From contig JABDBD010000013.1 in assembly GCA_013288815.1 (NCBI GenBank), positions 1 to 60,826 of the forward strand: DNA of 60,826 bases, given 5' to 3'. Source of the DNA: Gammaproteobacteria bacterium. Its GTDB lineage: Bacteria > Pseudomonadota > Gammaproteobacteria > DSM-16500. The translations under genes and the position numbers were made by a program. A model generated the notes under the pieces. That model saw nothing but the letters and a program-made list of their open reading frames with translations. It had not been told where the DNA came from and did not search any database. Positions 44,091 through 51,844 of this stretch are shown in pieces. Numbering within the stretch: position 1 is the first letter of the stretch; every line of letters starts with the position of its first letter.

Positions 44091-45077
44091 CTATGTGAAT
44101 TGTGCAAACGTAAGCGTGAAGGTTGTACCTTTTCCTTTATCTAGAACAATTTTACCATCTAGTTGTTTTGTTAAGTTGTAAACTAATTTCATACCTAAAG
44201 ACATGATGTCTTCGCTAAGTATGTTTGCATGTATCCCAACACCATTATCACTCACAGTTAAAATGAGCTTTTCATTTTTTTCAGAAAGTGAAAAAGTAAT
44301 TTCACCTGAATTTCCATCAGGAAAGGCATGCTTAAATGAATTTGAAATTAATTCGTTCATGATCAGGCCTAAAGATATTGCTACGTCAATATTTAATGAA
44401 ATAGGACCAATATCCGAAAGAATTTTAATTTTATTTTTATCAACATTATACATTTCATAAAGATACCTGAATAAGTTATCAATATATTCACGCATTTCTA
44501 TTTTAGCTAGGTTATCAGATTGATATAGCATTTCATGTACTAATGCCATCGATTTTACGCGCGTAACACTTTCTAAGAGTAGTTGCTGCAGAGAGGGATC
44601 CCCGGTAGCCTCTAGTTGCAAATGCAGCAAGCTGGATATGATTTGTAAATTGTTTTTCACTCGATGATAAATTTCTTGTAGTAAGGATTCTTTTTCTTTC
44701 AGCGAGGATTTAAGTGACTTAATACGTACGGCATATTCAACGCTACGTTTATTTAATAAATTAATTGCTTCACGAAATCCTTTAGCAACCATTTGAAACG
44801 GCGCCAAAACCTCTTCTAAAAAAAGACTAGCTTTTTCAGCTATTTGTAAGTGTCCATTTTTTTCTAATTTTTCTAGAAAACTGATTAAGCAATCATGATG
44901 GATGGCGGCAACACTTATAATATTTAAATTTTCAGTGACAGCAAGCCGGCCTAACTTGTATCCCTCATTCAAATACATTTCTGTCGTTGTTTCTTCATTT
45001 AGAAATTTATCAAGAATAGTGTTGTATTGATTTTTAAAACCAGAGAAATCTTCGTCATGTTTTAGATTTTTTAACAT
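44091..45077 (-). CDS. HisKA_2-type histidine kinase with RsbU-N-like RsbT-binding domain
   Basis: Residues about 110-328 form a HisKA_2/HATPase kinase: His138 in LLQEIYHRVKNNLQIIS, then MNELISNSFKHAFPDG and SDNGVGI. Residues about 1-90 resemble the N-terminal domain of RsbU, the RsbT-binding module of Bacillus stress phosphatases (YNTILDKFLNEETT, YLNEGYKLGRLAV, IHHDCLISFLEK). This domain is followed by a coil and the kinase instead of a PP2C phosphatase. The ATG overlaps the stop of the RsbX-like gene (TAATG). Inference: RsbT released from the stressosome binds here and switches kinase activity. The similarity is by eye. Confidence 0.8.
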   Translation of the reverse strand: MLKNLKHDEDFSGFKNQYNTILDKFLNEETTTEMYLNEGYKLGRLAVTENLNIISVAAIHHDCLISFLEKLEKNGHLQIAEKASLFLEEVLAPFQMVAKGFREAINLLNKRSVEYAVRIKSLKSSLKEKESLLQEIYHRVKNNLQIISSLLHLQLEATGDPSLQQLLLESVTRVKSMALVHEMLYQSDNLAKIEMREYIDNLFRYLYEMYNVDKNKIKILSDIGPISLNIDVAISLGLIMNELISNSFKHAFPDGNSGEITFSLSEKNEKLILTVSDNGVGIHANILSEDIMSLGMKLVYNLTKQLDGKIVLDKGKGTTFTLTFAQFT

Positions 45078-45706
45078 TAGGAATCAACCTCTGTATTTTT
45101 CCACTGAATCACTAAGACCAGGGCATCATCGTTTGGGTTTTGATACGATTTAAAAACATAATTAGCGATAGTTTGTGAAGTGGCGGGGTACATAGGTTTG
45201 AGCGAAGTAAATTCTGGTTTTATGCCATCTGTTGCAAGAATTAACGTATCGCCAAGTTCTACTGAAAATTTACCAACTTGTATGAGTGGTAAATTTAATC
45301 CTACAATTCCACCTTGGGGTAAGAATATTGTTGTGCGCTTTTCTGCATAATAATTTTTTTTCCAATGGATTGCTGTTACATTCCCAACACCTAACCAAGA
45401 AATATTATTGTTTGCTTGAATCTGGAATAAGCTAAGCACAGCACCGTGTGTTTTTTTAAGAGCATGATGGCATGCATGAATTAATTCAATGAGTGATTCG
45501 CTGTCTGATTCATTGAGTGCACGGACGGCTTCTTTCGCAGCATAGACAGCCTCTTTACCATGGCCTAGACCATCGATAACGGCTATCAAAACAGACTCTG
45601 ATAATTTTTTTATAAGATATTGATCACCACACTCTGCTTCGCCATCGAGTGCAGCAGTAGCAATGCCATAAGAAAGCGGTAAACTTGTCATCATTACATT
45701 ACCCAT
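45077..45706 (-). CDS. rsbX: RsbX-like PP2C/SpoIIE serine phosphatase
   Basis: A 209-residue single-domain PPM/SpoIIE phosphatase. Metal-binding acids are present in EAECGDQYL, VIDGLGHGKEA and LATDGIKPE. In stressosomes RsbX removes phosphate from RsbS and RsbR and resets the complex. The gene starts inside the end of rsbT (13-bp overlap) and its stop overlaps the next ATG, a strict translational chain. Length agrees with RsbX (about 200). Confidence 0.88.
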   Translation of the reverse strand: MGNVMMTSLPLSYGIATAALDGEAECGDQYLIKKLSESVLIAVIDGLGHGKEAVYAAKEAVRALNESDSESLIELIHACHHALKKTHGAVLSLFQIQANNNISWLGVGNVTAIHWKKNYYAEKRTTIFLPQGGIVGLNLPLIQVGKFSVELGDTLILATDGIKPEFTSLKPMYPATSQTIANYVFKSYQNPNDDALVLVIQWKNTEVDS

Positions 45707-46104
45707 TTTTTTGCCGTAACAGCCGTGCCTTGTCCGACTGTTGATTGAATCTCAAATGTATCCATTAATCGCTTCACACCTGGTAATCCCAGACCCAAGC
45801 TATTCATAGTGGAATAGCCGTCTTGCATTGCTAAATGAAGATCAGGAATTCCAGGTCCTTGATCTTCAGCGACGATGAGAACTCCTTTTTTTCCTTGTTC
45901 TTGTATAAGCTTTACGAAGATAGTGCCTTTTTTAGCGTAAGATACGATATTACGAGCTAACTCAGAAATAGCTGCTGCAATAACGGCTAATTCACTACTC
46001 GAAAAGCCAAATGTTTTCGCAAGCTCGCGCGCTTGTTGTCTAGCTGTGACAATGTCAGCATCTGAAATAATTGAAACAGAAACTTGAAAACTTTTCATTG
46101 TCAT
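45694..46104 (-). CDS. rsbT: RsbT-type serine kinase/anti-sigma-like switch protein
   Basis: A 136-residue GHKL kinase: N box ISELARNIVSYAKKG, G1 box AEDQGPGIPD, and GLGLPGVKRLMDTFEIQS. It phosphorylates the STAS proteins RsbS and RsbR; once released it activates a downstream partner through direct binding. A second in-frame ATG sits two codons in. It lies 5 bp after rsbS and overlaps rsbX by 13 bp. Confidence 0.93.
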   Translation of the reverse strand: MTMKSFQVSVSIISDADIVTARQQARELAKTFGFSSSELAVIAAAISELARNIVSYAKKGTIFVKLIQEQGKKGVLIVAEDQGPGIPDLHLAMQDGYSTMNSLGLGLPGVKRLMDTFEIQSTVGQGTAVTAKKWVM

Positions 46105-46109
46105 CTCGT

Positions 46110-46451
46110 CTATTTGAGTAAGGTTAATCCTTCTTCTAAATCTCGAGCTGTTTTTACATTGGGTAAGGTGAGGCCTAATTGAACCATGGCAAATGCAACA
46201 TCGGGTTGCATTCCAACAATCACCGTGTCGGCGCCACGCAACTTCAAAATGCTAGCAATATTTCTCAAGGTTCGCGTTGAAAATGAATCCATAACATCAA
46301 GTTCAGTGATATCAATCACTACACCGTGAGAGCGATGTTGGATGACTTGATGTGATAAATTATCCTTTAGGCTAATAAGATCTTGGTCTGTTAGTGCAGA
46401 TTGAATGGTGGCTATTAAAATATTGCCTTGTTTCAGAATCGGAACTTTCAT
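46110..46451 (-). CDS. rsbS: RsbS-type STAS scaffold protein
   Basis: A 113-residue single STAS domain: VPILKQGNILIATIQSALTD, the phospho-acceptor loop ELDVMDSFSTR (the Ser in DS corresponds to the RsbT target of RsbS), RGADTVIVGMQPDVA and LGLTLPNVKTARD. With RsbR it builds the stressosome core. It starts 11 bp after rsbR. Confidence 0.93.
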   Translation of the reverse strand: MKVPILKQGNILIATIQSALTDQDLISLKDNLSHQVIQHRSHGVVIDITELDVMDSFSTRTLRNIASILKLRGADTVIVGMQPDVAFAMVQLGLTLPNVKTARDLEEGLTLLK

Positions 46452-46462
46452 TCTAAATATCC

Positions 46463-47431
46463 TTATTTAGAATCATCTTCAAGAGATTTGGTGACGTGAT
46501 ATCCTAAAATGCGTTCTGCCTCTTCAATGCCACCTTGCAGGTCGCCAACTGTATTAATTTTCGCAAGGTCTACTCCGATGGTAACAAGTGTTTGTGCTAC
46601 CTCAGCAGAAAGACCAGTGATGATGAGCGTGGCTCCCATAAGGCGCGATGCATCAACGGTTTGAACCAAATGATTTGCAACACGGGAATCAACCGTTGGA
46701 ACGCCAGTAATATCAATGACTACAACTTTTGCACGCTTGTCACGGATGGCATGCAACAATTGTTCTGTCAGTTGTCGTGCGCGTTGTGAATCAATTGCAC
46801 CAATGATAGGTAGAATTAATAACTCTTCACGTAGTTGTAATACAGGTGTTGATAATTCACGAATGGCTTCTTGTTGTATTTTAATGGTAGCTTCGCGTTG
46901 ATAAATGTATGTATCAATTGCTAAGCCAATATCCATATACACTAATTTTTCTAACGAAAAATAGGATTCCAGCGCTTTTTCAGGGTTACTTTTGAATGCT
47001 TTAAATATCCGTTTTCCTACTGCTCGTAAATAAAAACCATAAGCTCCTAAATACCATTTTACATCAAGGCCAATGCTGGCATGCACCGAGCCGATCTTGA
47101 TGCGCTCTTGAATGTATTGGTCATCATAATTGCCATTTGTTAATCGTAAAAAATATTTTTTTTGTAAGTTCTTAACGCGGTTTAATACTTGAGGGTCTTC
47201 AAAGAATTTTTTCGTGTCATCGAATTTTAAAAAGTGATCGTAAAGTGATTCAATCACTTCGGTAGCATAGCCCTGTGCCATGTCGTTTAATTCAAGCAGG
47301 CGATTGACATCTGGTTCCTCAAACTCTAGCCAGGCTTTGCGGTGTAGTATTTCCTCTTCGTCGAGTTTCATTTCTTTCATTAAATTATATGCGTACGATG
47401 AGGTTGGCTCTGATTCGGTGTCCTTTTCCAT
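46463..47431 (-). CDS. rsbR: Globin-coupled RsbR stressosome sensor (heme-based)
   Basis: Residues about 30-185 form a protoglobin/globin-coupled-sensor domain: proximal His117 in IKIGSVHASIGLDVKWYLGAY. Residues about 195-315 form a STAS domain with the phosphorylatable loop ITGVPTVDSRVANHL and TGLSAEVAQTLVTIG. A linker helix (REATIKIQQEAIREL) joins them. Globin-type RsbR proteins, as in Vibrio vulnificus, bind heme and oxygen. AGGAGC precedes the ATG by 6 bp. It is the first gene of the eight-gene operon, so oxygen or another diatomic gas is the likely signal for the whole module. Confidence 0.93.
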   Translation of the reverse strand: MEKDTESEPTSSYAYNLMKEMKLDEEEILHRKAWLEFEEPDVNRLLELNDMAQGYATEVIESLYDHFLKFDDTKKFFEDPQVLNRVKNLQKKYFLRLTNGNYDDQYIQERIKIGSVHASIGLDVKWYLGAYGFYLRAVGKRIFKAFKSNPEKALESYFSLEKLVYMDIGLAIDTYIYQREATIKIQQEAIRELSTPVLQLREELLILPIIGAIDSQRARQLTEQLLHAIRDKRAKVVVIDITGVPTVDSRVANHLVQTVDASRLMGATLIITGLSAEVAQTLVTIGVDLAKINTVGDLQGGIEEAERILGYHVTKSLEDDSK

Positions 47432-47553
47432 GGCTAGCTCCTATGTAAATGCAAGCTCACATATATTATTGTATTTTAAAGCAAAATAGTTATTTTATAA
47501 AGAGTTAAATGAGAGACTTAAACTGTTGGTGTGCAAAATCGTTTCAATAATGG

Positions 47554-47598
47554 AGAAGCGGACAGAATGCGCTTCATTTTGAAACTTTATCCGCTTCT
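47554..47598. repeat. Inverted repeat in the gap between the unknown 381-residue protein and rsbR
   Basis: AGAAGCGGA (47554-47562) and TCCGCTTCT (47590-47598) are perfectly complementary across a 27-nt loop. It lies 14 bp downstream of the stop of the minus-strand gene at 47612 and may end that transcript, but there is no U-tract. Confidence 0.4.
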
Positions 47599-47611
47599 AC
47601 AGGTTGAGCAA

Positions 47612-48757
47612 TTATATTTTTAAGCTAGGCGTTGGCTCTTTCAATGTAGAAGCAAAAATTTCATTCTGAATCGCTGTAAAAGATGAAGCAAAATATTTAG
47701 TGCTATAACGAGCTATGGCTGCCTCATGAGGTTTTAGACGTAGCATCAAACTTAAATAACTATCGTCAACGAGTAAAGTATCTTTTTTAACACCCTGAAA
47801 CGTTCCTTCTTTTTGAAGAGACATCACTTTTTTAAATGCGGTTGGGTTTTCAAGTTTTTTTGTGTCTTGATATTTTTTTTCGGTCGCTACAAAAAATGAA
47901 TCCATGATTTTGAAAAATTCATTCATTCCTTGAATAGGATCAATTTCGTTTCTGGATGCCTTGTTGAGAGTTGTCAACAAGTCCTTAATGTAACGAGTTC
48001 TGTGGTAACGACCTTCAATACACGCATCAAATATATTAACAATATCGGGTAACTCAACTGTCATATTCAATGTTTCTTTAAATTGTGTATTGTCTAACGT
48101 GGAGCAGGGCGTTGTTGATATCCACGACCAAGCAGATGGAATTTTTTCAAATTTAACATTCGGAAATAATGAGCTGTGACACGCTTGTGTTCCTTTATCA
48201 TCGGATCCTTGACCATGCTGCAAAACGGTTGATTCTTTCGTAACAGTGATTTGCTTTCCATGTACAGCGACCAATAAATAGAAAAACAAATCAACGCGTC
48301 GTGCTGCGTGCTCTTTAATTTCTTCAGAAACTAGCTCGACTTTTTGCAAAATTAAGCTATCTTTTTGGGTTGCGTCAGTCGATTTTTTTAAACTACTTTC
48401 AAGTAGCTCGATTTTCGCAGAAATCGTTTCTTCATCATCGTGTTTTTTTTCTGGGACTGCGACAGGCGCTGGTGCAGAAGAAATCCATAATGACATAAAT
48501 GAGCTAAGCAAAGAATTAATTGAATACGTACTTTGAGTCAAAGGTGCGGCAGTGGGTTTGACAACCTTGAATCGATCACGTGATATTTCTGGAATGGACA
48601 AGCTTGCTGTTTTGTTTGCTGAGAAATGTGAACGAGAGCGATGTTTCTTTGCGGCGACTTCGACAACGGGTGCTTCTGCTTTAAATAAAAGGCTAGTCAA
48701 GGGTTTAAGATATGAATAAGCTTTCGTGGCGGTTTCGATCAATGTGCTGCTGCGCAT
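47612..48757 (-). CDS. Unknown protein, effector-like
   Basis: The 381-residue product starts at an ATG with AGAGG 5 bp upstream, 1 bp after the CoA-transferase stop, so the two are one operon. The first 100 residues are Ser/Lys/Ala-rich and likely flexible (KKHRSRSHFSANK), with a hydrophobic patch (INSLLSSFMSLWISSAPAPVA). The remainder is mixed alpha/beta (VDLFFYLLVAVHGKQITVTK, DIVNIFDACIEGRYHRTRY). No signal peptide or known motif. It could be a host-directed effector or a cytosolic partner of the CoA enzyme. Confidence 0.55.
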   Translation of the reverse strand: MRSSTLIETATKAYSYLKPLTSLLFKAEAPVVEVAAKKHRSRSHFSANKTASLSIPEISRDRFKVVKPTAAPLTQSTYSINSLLSSFMSLWISSAPAPVAVPEKKHDDEETISAKIELLESSLKKSTDATQKDSLILQKVELVSEEIKEHAARRVDLFFYLLVAVHGKQITVTKESTVLQHGQGSDDKGTQACHSSLFPNVKFEKIPSAWSWISTTPCSTLDNTQFKETLNMTVELPDIVNIFDACIEGRYHRTRYIKDLLTTLNKASRNEIDPIQGMNEFFKIMDSFFVATEKKYQDTKKLENPTAFKKVMSLQKEGTFQGVKKDTLLVDDSYLSLMLRLKPHEAAIARYSTKYFASSFTAIQNEIFASTLKEPTPSLKI

Positions 48758-48758
48758 T

Positions 48759-50903
48759 TTAACCTCTTATTGAATGCTGAATTAATCGCTTATAAATAAA
48801 TTCTTTAAGTGTTTTGGGGTGTAGAAGCCCGAGTCGATTTAAATATATATCATATTTTCTGTTCTTTCTAAAAGAAAATATTGATAAGAAAGTGGTATAA
48901 ATTACTTTCATGGTCGATAATTTTTTTAACTTCAGCAAGGCATTCGCTATGACTTGTTCTACTTCTGTTAAGTCACTTCCAAACGGGTAAGATTTGAAAA
49001 GTTTTTTTGATTGATATTGAGCAATTATTTCATTTAACTGATCAGGATAATTTTGCTGGAATAATGGTGGGATTTTATAATCGTTAGGTATTTTTCCGAA
49101 TTTTTTAGCGGTTGTGAGCAATCCATTTTGAAAGCGTGAGTCAGTGATATTTAAAATCGATTTAATGACTTCCGAGTCAGTTTTGCTGCGGCAATCCGCG
49201 ATCCCGTATTCTGTCACAACAATATCTCGAAAGCATCGCGAAATCGTTTGATTAGGGTATTCCCAGACAATGTTTGATTCTACACCCTGTTTTGTTTGTC
49301 TTACGCTACGGCAAGCGATGATAGATCTAGCCTGAGGCAAGATGGTTGCCATGTTAACAAAATCAAATTGACCACCGACGCCGCTGATTTCTTGTAAGTT
49401 TTTCAATCCATCTGAAATAACCGCACCTCCCAAGGACACCATCATTGAAAAATTGAAGAAGCGCGCATTTTGCCGTTGTAATGTTGAAAGTTCATTATTC
49501 CATAGAACGGAGTTAGTTCTTGTTACAGATGTCATTGCAAAAAGTTGTAATTCATCAGAAGAAAAATCGTGTAACTGTTGATAAAAATCATTGCTGCCAA
49601 TATAAAAAGCTGCGTGAAGTATCTTTCCATTTTTTAACTGATTGCCTAAGCAGATAGTTAATATTTTTTGTTTTGCAGAATGAGAAGTTAAGTCAGGAAT
49701 AATCTTTTCACCCGATGGCAAAATTAAATATTCATTTTCAAAACGTGTTTCAGATTTAAAAATGCCAAATTTCACGAGAAAATCAGTATCTTCTGCACTT
49801 AATACGGGGTGAATAATATTGAACCCTATTAATTTATCGAGAATGTCTGGCGAAATTGTTTCGCTAATGATTTGAAGATTTATTAATTTTTGTAATCCAA
49901 TGTGATCGTAGACTTTCTTCTTCAAGATTCCTTCTTTGTAAAGATGAATATACTCATCACTAAACATTTCAGTTGATGCATATAGTCCATGTTCAAATGG
50001 TGTGAATGTGCCTACAGTTGAAATGGCATCATCAAATTTTTTCTGAACATGTAGTTTCTGTAGAATGGCTTGATACAGAGAGTTCTGATTATTGCGAATG
50101 ATGAGCGCGTTAGCAATTGCATTATTTAATGATCCGATACCAATTTGCATGCAGCTATTGTCCTTTACTAAGCAACTTGCATAAAGACCAATTAGATGTT
50201 CTTGAGTGGATAGCTCGTTGCGTGGAATAGAAAATAATGCAGGATAATTTTTTGTATCGATAATATCAGTCCATGTCTCAGCTTTAACCACCGCATCTTC
50301 GCCAGGCATAAATGGCAAATTTGCGTTGATCTCTGCAACAAGAGCGATCTTATTAGTAGAGAGTGAGTTAGTGTTAAGATGTTGGAGTACGGCATGAAAT
50401 AAGTCTGTGTTACAGCTTAAGCTATAGTCATTTGGGTCAGACTTAGATTGAGAGACTTGTTGAGCGATGACGTTAATCGAATAAGACATAAGGTCGTTAA
50501 CAACGGTACTGTAATTAGAGCTAATATAATTTTGTTGCGCATAACGATTATGAGAATATTCTCCTGGTGTTAAAAAAAACTCGATGACTTTTATGTTGTT
50601 TGGTAATGTTTGAATTTTTCGGGCTTTTTCATACAATGGGTCTTCATAATTTTTCAGCATTCTATTTAAAATGGGTTCAAGAAACCTTTTTTCTAATTCC
50701 GAATGAGTGCTAGGACGTGATAAAGTTAATGCAGTTAAAATAGTTAACTGTATTGATTTATCAGCTTCAGCTAATCGGTAGAGTGCATTCACGAATCCAA
50801 TGGGTTTTCCTATCCCTATTGGAATACCAATAACAATATTTTTTCCGACGTGATCAATTATTTTTTTTGCAGCTTTCTCATAATTATCGAAGTACGAAGT
50901 CAT
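48759..50903 (-). CDS. Acetyl-CoA hydrolase/transferase family protein
   Basis: A 714-residue protein. Residues about 15-190 match the N-terminal CoA-transferase fold (GIPIGIGKPIGFVNALYRLA, VIEFFLTPGEYSH). From about 480 it carries the AcetylCoA_hyd_C signature (SLGGAVISDG, ISGVGGQFDFVNMA, VVTEYGIADCRSK, PNDYKIPPLFQQ). Acetyl-CoA hydrolase/transferases and 4-hydroxybutyrate CoA-transferases have 430-550 residues, so some 150-200 residues in the middle are extra. AAGGAG precedes the ATG. The expected reaction is exchange of CoA between acyl-CoA and a carboxylate; the acceptor is unknown. Confidence 0.82.
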   Translation of the reverse strand: MTSYFDNYEKAAKKIIDHVGKNIVIGIPIGIGKPIGFVNALYRLAEADKSIQLTILTALTLSRPSTHSELEKRFLEPILNRMLKNYEDPLYEKARKIQTLPNNIKVIEFFLTPGEYSHNRYAQQNYISSNYSTVVNDLMSYSINVIAQQVSQSKSDPNDYSLSCNTDLFHAVLQHLNTNSLSTNKIALVAEINANLPFMPGEDAVVKAETWTDIIDTKNYPALFSIPRNELSTQEHLIGLYASCLVKDNSCMQIGIGSLNNAIANALIIRNNQNSLYQAILQKLHVQKKFDDAISTVGTFTPFEHGLYASTEMFSDEYIHLYKEGILKKKVYDHIGLQKLINLQIISETISPDILDKLIGFNIIHPVLSAEDTDFLVKFGIFKSETRFENEYLILPSGEKIIPDLTSHSAKQKILTICLGNQLKNGKILHAAFYIGSNDFYQQLHDFSSDELQLFAMTSVTRTNSVLWNNELSTLQRQNARFFNFSMMVSLGGAVISDGLKNLQEISGVGGQFDFVNMATILPQARSIIACRSVRQTKQGVESNIVWEYPNQTISRCFRDIVVTEYGIADCRSKTDSEVIKSILNITDSRFQNGLLTTAKKFGKIPNDYKIPPLFQQNYPDQLNEIIAQYQSKKLFKSYPFGSDLTEVEQVIANALLKLKKLSTMKVIYTTFLSIFSFRKNRKYDIYLNRLGLLHPKTLKEFIYKRLIQHSIRG

Positions 50904-51121
50904 GATGAGCTCCTTAAGAGTGTAGCCTGTTCGACGTTAGCCAATCTTGATAAATCAGAAGTAGTTAAGCGGCCAACAGACACAATAAATTCCAGAATGA
51001 CATGCATTGAAAACATTAAGCTCAGGCATATGTTACCACAGTCGCTATATCGGATATGAATTCTCATTGCTTTATAATACATTAGTATGACGTATGTAGA
51101 AAATACATTGAGAGGCTAATT

Positions 51122-51841
51122 ATGCATGATGATTCTCCTGCAATGATAAAAAGTTTTACAAATCTCCTGATGGGACGTCGAGCAAGGATGGTCAACAAGA
51201 GTGAAGAAACTGCTCTGAGTTTGTTAAATAAAATTTATGATCATGTCAATGCAGAGCTTGTTTCAAAAAATGATAGAGTAAAATTGAATATGGATGAAGA
51301 TAACTTTATTTATGGAGAGATTGTTCCCGCATCTTTTGTGCGGATACTTGAGAGAGCATCTCCTCAGCCAGGCGAAGTATTTTATGATCTCGGTAGCGGC
51401 TCAGGAAAAGCATTATTGACGGCTGCATTACATTATGATTTTTCTGAAGTAATAGGCATTGAGCTTCTTCCTGGATTATGCCAATTAGCGAATAATCTTG
51501 TTTTCCAAGCTAATGAAGCTCTTGCTTCCAGTCATCAAGCATATGCTGATATTTATTTACGACGACTTTCAAGTATAAAAATCGTAGCAGATAACTTTCA
51601 TCATCAGGATATTAGCTCAGCTGACATTGTGTTTATCAATGCGACTTGTTTTAGCTATGGGACATGGGAAAAAATGATAGATAGTTTAGAGTCTATAAAA
51701 AATGGGAGTCGTGTTATCGTAACCTCCAAGAAAATTAAACGTGATCAATTTCTGTTGCTGGATGAAGGATTAGATTTGATGGGATGGGGAATGAACTCTG
51801 TTAATATTTACAAAAAGGTGAGACAGGTGCTCATCTGTTGA
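51122..51841 (+). CDS. DOT1-like SAM-dependent methyltransferase
   Basis: The 239-residue protein has the class I methyltransferase motif FYDLGSGSGKALLTA (about 87-101) and IGIELLPGLC. Around it lies the DOT1 histone-lysine methyltransferase pattern: IYGEI (63-67, compare VYGEI), and DIVFINATCFSYGTWEKMID (169-188) followed by NGSRVIVTSKK, closely following VIFVNNFAF...GGRIVSSK in DOT1. Asn173 corresponds to the catalytic-loop Asn. The first 60 residues are basic and helical. GAGAGG precedes the ATG. Bacterial DOT1-like proteins have been discussed as chromatin-directed effectors; they may also methylate bacterial proteins. Ends 3 bp before a convergent gene. Confidence 0.72.
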   Translation: MHDDSPAMIKSFTNLLMGRRARMVNKSEETALSLLNKIYDHVNAELVSKNDRVKLNMDEDNFIYGEIVPASFVRILERASPQPGEVFYDLGSGSGKALLTAALHYDFSEVIGIELLPGLCQLANNLVFQANEALASSHQAYADIYLRRLSSIKIVADNFHHQDISSADIVFINATCFSYGTWEKMIDSLESIKNGSRVIVTSKKIKRDQFLLLDEGLDLMGWGMNSVNIYKKVRQVLIC

Positions 51842-51844
51842 CTT

